A stretch of 64,000 nucleotides of DNA from Heterobilharzia americana (Eukaryota > Platyhelminthes > Trematoda > Strigeidida > Schistosomatidae), in NCBI GenBank assembly GCA_944470555.2, contig OX104134.1:74146678-74210677 (forward strand). Direction: 5' to 3'. A model generated the notes under the pieces. It made no database searches and had not been told where the DNA came from. It was given only the letters and a program-made list of their open reading frames with translations. Below are positions 35,485 to 46,375 of the stretch, one piece after another (position 1 is the first letter of the stretch; the number at the start of each line of letters is the position of its first letter). The position numbers were made by a program, and so were the translations under genes.

Positions 35485-36830
35485 ATAGGCATTCCAATCT
35501 TGAAGAATAGCAAGATGTTTTAAGCGACTCTAAATCTAAGTCTTGAAAATTACATTCATGTTTTTTCGTAAGCTGGCAAGCGTCCAACTTTATGTTTTCC
35601 ACTGTGTCCTCGAATTGCTTAGCTCTGTGACTACAAGTACACTTGGAAAGGCAGGTTTTGGTTAACTCTAAGAACTAGAGCATAACTTTGCTTGCTAATT
35701 TATGAACAATTTGTGCGTCTGAAATAATATGTCCATAAATAAACTGATGCAAACTTTCGAAACCAGTCATAGACATACCCAGTCATATATGCTAGGGTAT
35801 TTCCAAAAGAATAAAAACACCAAATGAGCCAGAAAAATGGAATTTTATTTCATTTTATCATACTAACCGCACCAAATGTACAAGAAACTGTTATTTTACC
35901 ACAATACATTCTAAAGCGCAAATTGGAGTAAGGACCGAAAACTACCATTCGAACTCACTTGCAATGCAGACCAGTCCTGAAGCATCCTCTTACATCTGAC
36001 AGGTAAGAAACACATACCAAACATATTCAGATTTTCGTTCAATTTTATCAGGGGATTGTTTACTGTCACAGTTATCACCTAGACGGATTGTGTTGTTTGT
36101 TTATTTCATGTCAGCAACATGCAGGCAGGGTAGCTAGCCCATCACTCAAAAATTGGAGTTACCTAGGCTTTTGTTTGCTTAAAACAGTTTTTCTATATTA
36201 CAGGTAGATACCTGAAAGGAAAAGACTGAATAAACGCTATGAAATGAACCCTGATATGAGTAACTAAGACTGCTTTATATGACCTATGATCAGGATTTAA
36301 CCGAATAGTTTCGCAAATAGTTGGTGCTGAGTAAAAGGTTGACATAAGATTTAGTTTATATTCGTGTCACAGGGTCACAGCGTATTTGAAACTTAATAAT
36401 TCCAGAGTTTCTTATGAAAGTCTTTTGCTACGTTCTTCAGGGTAATGATCGAAAATTAAAATAACGAAGATATATAAATGAATTAAAAGAAGTGTACTTA
36501 ATTTTCTTGTCCAATCCTCTTCGGATGGTCATTGTTTTTTCTAAAATATGACTACTAATCATTCAGTATCAAACTGTATGTCTCTTGTTGAGTAGTGTAT
36601 TGTTATTCAAATCCTCCTTCATAGTAAGTGAGAAAAAAAGTGTCACAAGTGAAATTGTAGTCAATCGATAGTTTTGTAAGTACAATAGTGGATATATCAG
36701 GGAGATTTGTCTCTTTTCGTTTGGTGTATAGAGATGAATTAATATGATCAAATTTTCGTTAATTTGTCGGAATAAAGTTGAAATGAATGGTGGTAATAAT
36801 AATGATAATAACAATAATGATAACTAATGA
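35485..36830. other. AT-rich stretch without recognised gene
   Basis: A short AAT-type microsatellite lies at about 36,788-36,825, next to the 3' end of the following RTE copy. No gene was recognised. Confidence 0.4.
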
Positions 36831-36835
36831 ATCAA

Positions 36836-38345
36836 TATCAACATAAGACCAGGCATTACTTCACGATGGTCCAAGCTACCATACCTCATATAAGCACATC
36901 AAGTAACAAAGCAGTAGGATGTGATGAAAAAGTGGTCTAAAACAGTAAAGGAGAGGGAAGAGGAATGAGAAAGTACTGAATTCAGTGTAGTGGTTAAGGG
37001 GGGCGTAATATATGGGTACATCAGTCCCACTGACATCGATTCTGAGCCAGCCATACCACCTAGAGTCTCCAACCGCTGGTTTCTATTGTAACCTGGACCT
37101 CAACCGACCAGTCTACATCTTCCAACATGCCTCGAACCAATAGTCAAGGACTTAATGCAGTGATGTCATATTTTAGCCTGCCCACCCGGAACCTTTTTTC
37201 AGCCTGAACCTACTTCAGCTTAACATTGCACGATGAAGCAGTCGGTGACTAGTTAAGCGTGACACATGTCCCATCCATCTCAGCCGATGAAATTTCACGA
37301 CCTCACCAAATGACTTTCCTCTCCTGCTTAAAACACTACCTCACTGACATGGTGACACCACGACACACGATCCGTGCCAATGTCTGGTCAATACATTCAC
37401 AGCCACGTCTGAAGCATGTTTCTTTTTCACAAGTTTGCTGTTCCTGACCTTCACTTTGGTTTCCGATAATAACAGAACCTACAATCTTAGACACTATGTT
37501 CGTTAGGCTGATTTCCCTTGTTGTTAAAACAAGAGAACTTCCCACCTTTGTTGGTGAATGGACAATCGGTGATTGAAACCAGTCAGAAAGGATCATATCT
37601 GACTCCGCCACACTATTTAACACTTCAGTTAACTTGACTAAAGATCCTTGAACACTGTCCTTCGATATCTCTGAAACTAGAGCATCTGATCCTGCTGCTT
37701 TCCCCAGTTTCAGGTTACCTACAGACTCGTCAACATCTTTAAGATTTTGGGGTCTTATCTCAGTGTTCCATTCAGGCTCCCACTGGGTGGAAGGTGAGGA
37801 GATACCAGCTGGGAATCAGTTGAACTGCTCCTCATAGTGTTCCGCCCGTTGCTCAAGTTGTCTCTCCTGCGAGTGAACTGCAGCCCCATCGTTCTCTGCT
37901 ATAGTCTCACTAACCGTTGACCTTATCGCCTCAGTAAGTCTGAATAACTGTCTACTGTTATCTATTGCAACTGCCTTTTCCATCTCTTTACTCTTCGCTC
38001 CCCACCACTGTTTGAGGTCATTGCGTAGAATTTTTTCCAGTCTACATTTCGGTTGCGTTCGCTCCTCATTGTACTCAGAGCCTACAGGGATGCATTTGCG
38101 TTCATTCATTAATTCAGAAGAAGCTGCTAGTATCGAATGGCCTTTTTTAACCCCTCTTTAAGAGTCGGTCACGGTCTTCAGAGCTGTTTCTACAGCAAAC
38201 TGGAGATAGCATCAAGCTTCTTCTGGATGAGTGATAGTTTTCTGTTCCAATAGATGGCTAACCAGTTTCTCACTGAAAAGCAGGCACCTAAATGCTCTCA
38301 TTGTCGAGCTGCATTCGTAATAGTCTTGTTGCTAAAGTTTTCTTA
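36836..38345 (-). mobile_element. RTE remnant, linker, RT start and 3' end
   Basis: The minus strand ORF 37,816-38,109 holds the endonuclease-RT linker (LTEAIRSTVSETIAENDGAA, then VHSQERQLEQRAEHYEEQFN). The ORF at 37,336-37,623 holds the RT entry (REISLTNIVSKIVGSVIIG). After a large deletion, the C-terminal and 3' UTR part runs to 36,836, ending in the complement of ATCAACATAAGACC, the family's usual end. Confidence 0.75.
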
Positions 38346-38419
38346 CGTCCATTGAGACGCAGACATACTGACTGACTGACAAGATCTACATAGAACCTTG
38401 CACATAGTTGTATTGGCTC

Positions 38420-39010
38420 AAGTTTCCAAAATTTACAGAAGTATATAAAAAACAGTTGGAGAGAAAAAAAATGATCTTAAAGTGGAAAAAGCTGTATGAG
38501 AAAATAAACAGTTTGAAGATAAAGGTTGATGTGAATATTCAGGCTTTACATGTCAAGAAGTAAATACACCTACGCTACTGTCGCCAATTTTCAGTCACCA
38601 ACAGACCTCAACCACTGATTCTTTTTCTCGTAGACCGCAACCAGACACCGTCTTGTCACACGGCTCAGACCAACAGTTGGGGACTTCACGGAAAGGTGCC
38701 ACGTATTGGTATGACCACCTTGAACCCTCTTTCATCCCAATCCAACCTCCCCTAGCATGGCACAATGAGGTAGGCGGTGGCTAAGTACACCCAGTAAGTG
38801 TCCTAACCATGTCAGTCGAATATGGTTCACAATCTTGTCAATCAACTTGCCTATCTTGCCTAGTGCCTTTCGTCTGACCTCCACATTTACACACCGATTC
38901 CACCATACGCCAGAAACGTTACGAAGACCTAGGGTCGAAAAACTGTAACAGTTTAATGTCTCCTACTTTCAACTGCCATGTCTTACAGACGTAGAGCCGT
39001 AAAGTTACTC
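38420..39010 (-). mobile_element. RTE 3' fragment, second subfamily
   Basis: On the minus strand, VRRKALGKIGKLIDKIV and LTWLGHLLGVLSHRLPHCAML correspond to the C-terminal domain (pattern R..WLGHVLRM...RLP). The 3' tail at 38,430-38,650 resembles the end of the minus-strand copy at 9.6-9.9 kb and differs from that of the other copies, hence a subfamily. Confidence 0.65.
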
Positions 39011-39039
39011 TCTATGAGGGATATATTGGTGATATAATT

Positions 39040-40050
39040 GTGATATGTGACAAGTATGAAGATGCGACATGTTTGTTAGAAAGACTTAACACAGTACAAA
39101 ACAACATAAGATTAAAAGTGAAGGAGAGAAAGACAACCATCTCCTATTCCAGGATATACTCCTAAGTCGTAGAAATGACAGTTCAATAAAACAGTCCGTT
39201 TACAGGAAACCCACTTGGACAGGTCAGTATTTAATTCTTCATAGCTTTTGTTCAATACAAGCGAGGTTTGGTAACTTGCCTATTCAAAAGGACCCAGCGC
39301 ATATTTACGGAAGACTCAATGGATGACGACATCAAAATACTAACTGAAGCGCCACAGGAAAACGGAAGTACATAAATAGCTTCAAAAATCAGACAGCATT
39401 GGAACCTAGTCTGTACTCTGTCTCGAAGAAATGCGTTTGCATCACGTTATCATATAGAGGAGAATCTAGTAGCGTAATATTAAAACTAAGGTTAATGTCT
39501 GCTGTCAGCAAAACATACTATGCAGCTAAGCTTACCGTAGTTGATAAGATCAAACACCTGTTGCAACATATACTTCAACGCTGTGTAAACGATTGCCTTA
39601 CGTCCCACTGGGTTTGTAAATTTACATGCATGTTGGGAGGACTAATCGAGACATGCACGTGAGAGTAGGGGAACATGTGCCGAAATGGCTACAAAGCCGG
39701 CTGGATTTACAAACAATGATAAGCACAGGTGGCAGAAAACTATCATCATCCACCGTAAAACATATCATTGATAAAGGTCACAGGATTGATATTAAAACAG
39801 CTTTTACAATTTTATATCGAAACTGCCAGGGGTGTATATTTGGATTTCGTTGGAGTGCTGGCTATAAACAAATTTAACTCCCCATTGTGTGCAAAAGCAG
39901 TTTGTTCTTACTCTAAGCCTAACCTAGTAATGCTGATTTTATCGTATTATCAAGGTTGTCTTAAAATCTTTTTTATTCCATTAACTTTCTTATTACTGAA
40001 TTTTTTTACGTCATATTTTTTCCTTTCCCCACCTCCAGGCGACTGACAAC
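39040..40050 (+). mobile_element. Penelope-like element remnant (RT end and GIY-YIG nuclease)
   Basis: Pieces in order: VYRKPTWTGQYLILHSFC (about 39,208-39,262), DDDIKILTEALQENGS (39,318-39,370), KKCVCITLSYRGESSS (39,427-39,475), SAVSKTYYAAKLTVVDKIK (39,500-39,553), VGRTNRDMHVRVGEHVPKWL (39,630-39,690) and IKTAFTILYRNCQG (39,793-39,832). These mark the RT C-terminal part and the GIY-YIG nuclease. The same family occurs in reverse at 21.6-22.7 kb. At least two frameshifts and no intact RT core. Confidence 0.8.
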
Positions 40051-40224
40051 CTGCATTCAGTCAGGCAGAGAGCTTTCAGTCTTAGTGCTAAATGATAAAC
40101 CTACACCTGGCAGACAGTGGGAACTGGCCGTCGAATCTCCAGAAACTCACTGGGTGAGTTTTTTGAATTCATCATACTGACCGGATGATGTTAAGTGAAC
40201 AACCGCACTTGAGTTCTGTATGCA

Positions 40225-41035
40225 TGTCTCACAAAAACAGCACACATCCATGACTAGAGTTGCTAGGGTTTTGGCTAACTTGATGGAGGGTTCGGACATT
40301 GAAAGCTCCAATGTGTGACTTGGAGTGCGGTTTCAGGATACCACTGATGCTGTCCTGTGAACTCAGATCACTGTCGAGAGACGCAGAGCAAAGAGAAATT
40401 AAGGTTGATGTAGGCTAGTTGACTGAGACATAAAAGAAGATTAAGTGAGGATGTAGAAGGTTGGCAGTGATCTGAGGGAGCTTGAAAGCTGACAGAATTG
40501 TGACGGCGGTTAACACTTCCCGGCTCCCCAAACTGTTGAAGGCTACTTTTCTTGAGGTATCCGAAAGAGAAGGGTGATTGAGTGACTGCATAACTCAAGG
40601 AACATCTGCTTAAGGTCTGTCAGACAGGGTATTTTCTCAAATTTGAGGTTTTGGTATTTTGTTTTCGAATCCGACTCAGATCCTATTTCGTAGGCATTGG
40701 GATGCCGCGTCGTGATCGGAGTATGTTATTTTGGAGGTCGACCTCTCCCGATTCCCCTACATATACAGATGGCAGCATCAGCATGGTTGTCCTGGTCATC
40801 CAAGGGAAACATCTAACTGCTGTCAAAGCCCAGTATGACTTCTTCCTAAGACCCCCATCATAGCGTAGCAATTTACATTATAATGGTAACTGCTTCTGGC
40901 CTAGATATTATTCAACAGGCCTTTCTGGTATGGTAGGACCTCTAACGAACAAGCTTTCCACCAGCACAGCTCGTTGCGTCATTAAGATATACAAACTCGG
41001 TCACTAAGTCAAGGTAGCAGCTGTCGGTCGGGAAT
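40225..41035 (-). mobile_element. RTE 5' end fragment
   Basis: On the minus strand it starts with CCGACCGACAGCTGCTACC and matches the first 850 bp of the element at 5935, including the serine-rich ORF (GEPGSVNRRHNSVSFQAPSD here, GQPGSVNRPHNSISTQVSSD there) and the endonuclease start FNVRTLHQVS. Similarity ends soon after, so the RT and 3' end are missing. Confidence 0.8.
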
Positions 41036-41039
41036 AATA

Positions 41040-41940
41040 TTAATGAATCAGGTCAATCCAGATTGTGTGTTAATGTTGAGGCAGAGATAATGAAGATGAG
41101 ACTGATGCTGAGGGTGTATGCAAGAATCGTTCCTTCCGCCCATTAATAAGTAATTCCTGAAAGGCAGCTACCTGTGCTCCATCCTCTGTTCAGGTTACAC
41201 AGATTTGACCATATATGTAGGGTCTCAGCTGTCAATCTTTCTTGGTGTGAGACAAAACCGTTTTGTAGAGCCTTGGTACCGTCAAAGTCAATTTTGTGCC
41301 CCATTTCTATCAAGTTTGTCTTCTAGTTTCTTAACTTCTGCTGATGTTTTTGGAATCTGCTTTTGATAGAGTACTTATTCTAAGTTTATTGAAGTCTCTG
41401 ACTTCCCTATATTCTATGCCATTTTAAAACAGCGAAATCAGAAACAAAATGAAAATATTTACTGATTTGAAAGCTCCTGTTATGTAAATTAGAACGAAAC
41501 ATATGAGCGAACAATATTGTTTTCAACTAGATCCTCTTCAGGCTTTACTCTAATATAAATAGCTAAATATATTTAGGAATGGGTTATACGCGAACTTGAC
41601 AGATGCAAAATTCAGTCACTAATTATTCGTAATGGTTATATGCCCACGAGTGTGAGACCAAGGAAGAGCATAACAGGATACCCAGATGGAACAGTATATC
41701 TGATAACGCGTGCCAAAATACCGATGAGCTCCGACTAACTGGTTAGAGGATCGCGTACGAGCAACGCAACGTAATGCAACGTGCCAAAAGGCGTGGTTGC
41801 TTGACCGTGTGTCTTCAGTCTAGCAAGTCCGTTGGAACTTTGAACATCAGCATCAATAGTGAATTTCGTTGATTTGGGGGAATTACTTGCCATTACGTAA
41901 ACACAAAAATTTAAATCAATCATGTAGTTTTGTCGGTTGT
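41040..41940. other. stretch holding one arm of an outer inverted repeat
   Basis: About 41,465-41,580 resembles the complement of 42,785-42,895, including GAACAATATTGTTTTCA and TACTCTAATATAAAT. Otherwise no feature; a 62-codon minus ORF at 41,735-41,923 is not recognisable. Confidence 0.5.
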
Positions 41941-41945
41941 GATAA

Positions 41946-42199
41946 TTTCAAGTTGTTATTCATCGTAGACTGACATCAGTTGGAGGAACAAAGGAAACCT
42001 GGGAGCACTGGACAGCTGTTTCGTCCTAGTATGGGACTCCTCAGCAGTGAACACCCATGACCCCACTAGCAGGGGTCGAACCCGCGACCTTCAGGTTCCG
42101 TGGCCAGTGCGTTACCATTGAGCCACTGGGTCAGAATCCAATGCTCCATATTTCCAACTTCTGTTAGCTCACGATATATAGCGCAACCGCCACCCAATG
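41946..42199 (-). mobile_element. tRNA-headed hammerhead SINE, left copy
   Basis: A 254-bp element on the minus strand: leader from 42,199, tRNA-like promoter at about 42,063-42,134, hammerhead ribozyme at about 42,000-42,056, then the tail down to 41,946. It is the near-perfect mirror of 42,260-42,512 (a 1-bp indel and at least one substitution seen in the ribozyme stem). A truncated relative lies at 2,158-2,217. Confidence 0.75.
42000..42056 (-). ncRNA. hammerhead ribozyme, core intact
   Basis: On the minus strand: CTGAGGAG (42,044-42,037), stem II TCC...GGA, CGAAAC (42,023-42,018), the self-complementary stem III ACAGCTGT and the GTC cleavage triplet before CAGTG. CACTG and CAGTG pair as stem I. 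All invariant core positions are present. Confidence 0.75.
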
Positions 42200-42259
42200 T
42201 CATCTCTGAGTATTTGTCCTCATGGCCATCAGGCTTTGACTCCACCGGTCACGACTTGT

Positions 42260-42512
42260 CATTGGTGGCGGTTGCGCTATATATCGTGAGCTAACAGAAG
42301 TTGGAAATATGGAGCATTGGATTCTGACCCAGTGGCTCAATGGTAACGCACTGGCCACGGAACCTGAAGGTCGCGGGTTCGACCCCTGCTAGTGGGGTCG
42401 TGGGTGCTCACTGCTGAGGAGTCCCATACTAGGACGAAACAGCTGTCCAGTGCTCCCAGGTTTCCTTTGTTCCTCCAACTGATGTCAGTCTACGATGAAT
42501 AACAACTTGAAA
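42260..42512 (+). mobile_element. tRNA-headed hammerhead SINE, right copy
   Basis: The plus-strand partner of the copy at 41,946-42,199, separated from it by a 60-bp unpaired spacer. The tRNA-like part has an A box TGGCTCAATGGTAACGC (42,333-42,349) and a B box GGTTCGACCC (42,376-42,385), both close to RNA polymerase III consensus. The ribozyme follows, then a tail ending TCAGTCTACGATGAATAAC. No ORF and no poly(A) tail. Confidence 0.8.
42402..42458 (+). ncRNA. hammerhead ribozyme, core intact
   Basis: CTGAGGAG lies at 42,414-42,421, stem II TCC/GGA at 42,422-42,424 and 42,432-42,434, CGAAAC at 42,435-42,440, and the cleavage triplet GTC at 42,445-42,447. Stem I pairs 42,409-42,413 with 42,448-42,452 perfectly and has an outer GGG/CCC extension. 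Stem III is only ACAGCTGT, which could fold with a 4-nt loop or pair between two RNAs, as known for schistosome and retrozyme-type hammerheads. Confidence 0.8.
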
Positions 42513-42784
42513 TAATTCCAAATCTCCACAACCCCCTCAAAATTTAATGTGATAATTGTTTGGAATTAACAATAGTGATAATGATAAAAATAAAATTGCC
42601 AGTTATAATAACAGTGTTGATTAAAGCAGTTAGAATAAAGATGATAAGAACCGAGAAAACGGCATGATAATGCAGACAATCCAAAAACCAGTGTTTTAAA
42701 AGCTTGGGGAAAAAATAGTTGCGTAATACCATCACTATTTTAAGACATCATTGACCGACAAATCTATATGATCGGTTTAGTTCT

Positions 42785-42895
42785 TATCTATATTTACCGA
42801 TTTATATTAGAGTAAATCCTGAAGAAGATTCAAATGAAAACAATATTGTTCACTCACATATCTTGTCCCAATTTTCTGATTTGAAAATACAACTT
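42785..42895 (-). repeat. outer inverted repeat arm, right
   Basis: The minus strand resembles 41,465-41,580, sharing GAACAATATTGTTTTCA and TTTACTCTAATATAAAT with moderate divergence. The two arms enclose the SINE pair symmetrically. Confidence 0.55.
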
Positions 42896-42899
42896 CCAA

Positions 42900-44040
42900 C
42901 GCGTACAAATAAACAGCTGTAGTCATTTCTTTGTCCCAGTTAAAGGCATACACACATGCTAAATATAGAACATTGATAATGATCAGTAAATACTTTCACT
43001 GAGGTCACTAGAATGAAATTAGAACTTTTGTCTATGAAAAACGATTCTGAGTGGTAACACTGTCAAAGAAAAACGGTGGGCCAACACGACTATTTGTCTG
43101 ACGATATATAAAAACATGTTAAACAACTGAGTGGAAAATTTTGCTTTTATTTAAGGTTGTCATAATAAGAGATACAACCGTATCACATTAAACATAATAC
43201 CCTCATCAGGGATAGTAATATTTCTGATCACAATAAAAATTGGATAATTCAAAAGCAAAAACCATATGTAGAGGAGAAGACAAACACCAAATGAGAGAAG
43301 AGCATAAATCAATAAATATACAAAGGGAATTCTCGGAATGGAATGATGATAATGCTGTATGCAGATAAAACCTTTTTTTAAATATCGTTAGACCGAATAA
43401 TACAAAATTGTTGCTGGTTGTTTGGAAACATTTTCATCATAAGATTAAAAGATAGTCATGATCACAGAAATACAACATCAAGTTAAGGAACCACCCGAAG
43501 TCAAGTTACACTGAACACACACAGTTTTATCACTCTTCAAGAGTATGCAAAACGGACCCTTTTCATATAGAGTCAGTGAAAACCAAACAAACTCAAGTTA
43601 GGAGGACACAACAGTACAGTGAACTCTGGTCTTCAAAAGCTCTGTGAATGATATTAGTTCATGACAAAATTATCTTTATCCCTTTCAGTTACAGTTACAG
43701 ATAAAATATTAGGTAATTGACATTGACGATAAGGACAGACCGATAAGTTTAAAGTAAGTGTGCGTATTAGATAAGCAGTGGTCGAAAAGCAGAATATGTG
43801 AAACACGAAAAGAGATTTAAAACTAGAGGAAAACTATAATAAATGCGACGGGGTGGACACTAGACAGCAGAAGAGATTACACGGAATGTAAGTCATGGAC
43901 ATTAATAATACAAATATATGTAGTAGAAGTAGCTTAATTTTTCGCGGAAACAACATAAAAACAAATAAAGAAACAGTAAACTAGTAAGTATGAAGAGAGA
44001 AACTTAGAGATTTGTCAGACGATTCAAATGAAAACAATAC
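42900..44040. other. possible 3' UTR and downstream flank of the Flower-like gene
   Basis: It lies after the stop codon of the minus-strand gene at 44,043. A possible poly(A) signal AATAAA on the minus strand lies near 43,145-43,150. No other feature was recognised. Confidence 0.35.
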
Positions 44041-44042
44041 AC

Positions 44043-44256
44043 TTAGGTACCAGAATAACCTGTTCCTGGATAACCTCCACCTGGACCACCAACCACACCT
44101 TTTACTGCGCCAATAGTAGCTTTTTCAATCAGTTGATCTCGAAATCCCGATTGATCACCGTATCCACCTTGAAACGTTGGGGGTTGTGGCGCACCTGCAG
44201 AATATGGAGCTTGATGTTCAGAAACTACACCTTCTGGATTTGCCTGCCTGTTGCGT
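44043..44256 (-). CDS. Flower-like protein, likely terminal exon
   Basis: The open frame ends at a TAA (44,043-44,045) and encodes a hydrophilic tail: NPEGVVSEHQAPYSAGAPQP, then GFRDQLIEKATIGAVKG and a G/P/Y-rich end. This suits the variable cytosolic C terminus of Flower proteins, which is not conserved in sequence. I used the acceptor before 44,256 because of the long pyrimidine tract; the exon upstream leaves in phase 1, which fits better with the CCAG acceptor before 44,233, so either a small exon lies between or the later acceptor is used. A SCAMP or synaptogyrin tail would look similar, but the neighbouring exons argue for Flower. Confidence 0.5.
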
Positions 44257-44299
44257 CTTGAATGGAAAGATTTGTGCAGAAAAGTAAATAAGGGAAACA

Positions 44300-45743
44300 T
44301 ACTATTAACAAATCACATTTGAACTATGCAAAGAAATATCGATAAAGTAGTGCATATTTGATGAGCGTAATAAATTCAATTACTACGAAACATTTCACAC
44401 AAACACACATCGAATTTTAGAATTTCTATGTCAAAGAATTAAAACCTCGAGTAGTATGCTGCTTTAGAGATAAGGGGGATTTAGTCTTTATCACATTACG
44501 TCATAAACAGATCTGAAAAACTACAACTTAAATTAATCAAGGTAGAAAACTAGACATGGCCACTACTAACAAAGGCATTTTCAGCAGCAAGTAGGCTTCC
44601 TGAAGATTGTCAGTGCAGTGAAACTATGATAGGGAGTTCCGCTTACACATCTATTCTCAGCAGTCACATGGATCTTTAACAATGATGTCAAGTACAGATA
44701 ACTTAAGAAAATTACCGATGATACAGATATGTTCTATCTCGCTTAACTACTTATCGCTTAGCAATAAACGTCAACTCAGACTAAAACATTCTTAAAGTAC
44801 CAACTGATATTAAATAGTACCTGAGACTGCTCCACATCTTTTTATGGACATGTTATACAGCTGTATAACAGAACAGAACAAACTGGCGCAGCATACACGT
44901 CCTTTCATAGATTATTGGATATCTCACCAGTCGGAGCCAGAGGTATCGCCAGTTGGCAAACACCAAATAGGTCTTCTCCATCCGAGTTGATGCAACTCCC
45001 GAAGTAAGTGAACTGGTCAGCACATTCTACCACTTCACTCCGTATTATTAAACTGGGAGTGGTTGCAGATCAGTTCTGAAGCATCGTCTTACATTTACCA
45101 TGTGCCAAATGCAAACCCGGCGTACTTAGATTTCTGCTAAATGCGTTCACAAGACCCTGTATTTTGTCTGCTTCTTCACCTAGTAGGACAATATTGTCTG
45201 AATACTCGAAGTCAGCCAGATGACTTCCAGGGAGTAGATCAGTCCCATGAAGTCACACGTACCTAAGGTTTAGTGAGACAAGCATGAATAAAAAAGTGGA
45301 AGGGAGGTCGATGAATGAAGATAAAATGACTTGTATTATAAGAAGAGGAGTCGAATGGATCTGACTGAATGAAATCGCTTTTCATTACAAGATCTCCAAG
45401 TTGATCTGCTGCTTCGAGAAAGCCTTACAACCCTGAGAATGCAGATAACACTGTCTTATAGTCATTCACGTGGACTAGTGAGGTACCACGTATCAAATAA
45501 AATACATTGTCATGTTGACGCAAGTCTATGAACACACTCGTTCTCAATGGTTAACTATTATAAAATGTCTCAACCATCGTGTAACTGATTATTTGTGTGA
45601 GCTTTGTAATTCGTTATTCCCGTCTCCTACTCCGTCACTGGAGTAGAGGTTGGGCTCGAGTTTGCGACTGAGCAATTTCAAACACCATTCAACAATGATA
45701 TGGGATACGAAATACAATCGCAAGAATGAAAAATTGAACTTAC
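44300..45743 (-). other. intron of the Flower-like gene, with RTE piece
   Basis: Begins at a GTAAGT donor (45,743-45,738). It holds an RTE fragment (44,855-45,269, listed separately). A small unseen exon is possible. Confidence 0.4.
44855..45269 (-). mobile_element. RTE fragment, RT motif C to C-terminal domain
   Basis: The minus strand is almost identical to 50,609-51,022, including the FEYSDNIVLLGEEADKIQGL block and the same internal deletion in the C-terminal domain (GGAGAAGACC joined to TATTTGGTGTTTGCC). It lies in the intron of the Flower-like gene, in the same orientation. Confidence 0.85.
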
Positions 45744-45850
45744 CTTTCTTTGATAATTTTCCAAATATTATTGCACAACATCCAGCTAATGCTAATCCAC
45801 AAAACAGTGTAGAAACTCCAAAACATAAACTCAATGGCAAAATGGCTGCA
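45744..45850 (-). CDS. Flower-like protein (CACFD1 type), exon with TM4
   Basis: 107 bp between an acceptor TTACTTTTAG and a donor GTAAGT. Spliced to the exon at 45,891-46,016 it continues YGIAAILPLSLCFGVSTLF, CGLALAGCCAIIFGKLSKK. This is a hydrophobic pair of segments ending in a basic KK, matching the last membrane segments and the G.LGKK end of Flower (fly) and CACFD1 (human), small four-pass proteins of synaptic and other vesicles linked with endocytosis, calcium entry and cell competition. The exon leaves in phase 1. Confidence 0.75.
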
Positions 45851-45890
45851 CTAAAAGTAAACGCATTGAATAATTCAAAAATTTGCTTAC
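45851..45890 (-). other. 40-nt intron in the Flower-like gene
   Basis: Starts GTAAGC and ends ACTTTTAG on the minus strand, 40 nt. Without splicing, the frame meets TAA directly after YGM; with splicing it continues into the conserved last membrane segments. Introns of 30-40 nt are characteristic of schistosome genes, especially near their 5' ends. Confidence 0.75.
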
Positions 45891-46016
45891 ATTCCATAGA
45901 AAACTGACTTTTCAATAGGCGAGCGTTTCTCAATAAACTCATTAACTTTGTGTAATTGTGGAACCATAGAACAACATATTGGTGCTTCAAGTATAATGAC
46001 GATAACACCAATTATA
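45891..46016 (-). CDS. Flower-like protein (CACFD1 type), exon with LEAP motif
   Basis: 126 bp after a TTTTAG acceptor. It encodes IIGVIVIILEAPICC, then about 20 residues on IEKRSPIEKSVFYG. LEAP.CC at the end of a membrane segment is the hallmark of Flower proteins, and the R....K..FY motif directly before the next segment is also conserved (RSWQKAVFYCG in human CACFD1). The first base completes a codon from an upstream exon, which should encode the first two membrane segments and which I could not find above 46,016; this region is filled by RTE copies from 46,376. Confidence 0.8.
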
Positions 46017-46375
46017 CTAAAAGTTTGATTTTGAAGAAAAAAGTTTTACTTTATATATATGTCAAAGGCATAACAAAACAACATAAAAGCAATATTGTTG
46101 CACATAAACATACAATATAACCACCGGAAAACATTTTTACCAGGCAATAAATTACGTAACTAAGACAAATAGATAAAATCAAGGTTTAACTTCGCAAAAA
46201 AGTGCATCGAATCAAGTTGCTACATTTCACAGTAGCGTAAAAAGAACAAGTGGGAACGATGTTATCACTCGGAAAACGCGTTGGAGTAGTGACCAGTGAT
46301 CAAACAGTTGAAAGTCAAGTTCCTATAGATTAAACCACACATGAATGTGGACCAGATGGAGACGCATAGACAATA

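Noticed and set aside
36569..36814. Minus-strand 81-codon hydrophobic ORF
   Set aside because: AT-rich composition next to an AAT microsatellite, with no splice sites or known family; probably chance.
42324..42395. Functional tRNA gene
   Set aside because: A and B boxes are present, but no complete cloverleaf with a sensible acceptor stem was evident, and the sequence continues into a hammerhead, so it is a SINE head.
44028..44261. Plus-strand 77-codon ORF
   Set aside because: Antisense shadow of the Flower-like terminal exon, whose composition and context are better.
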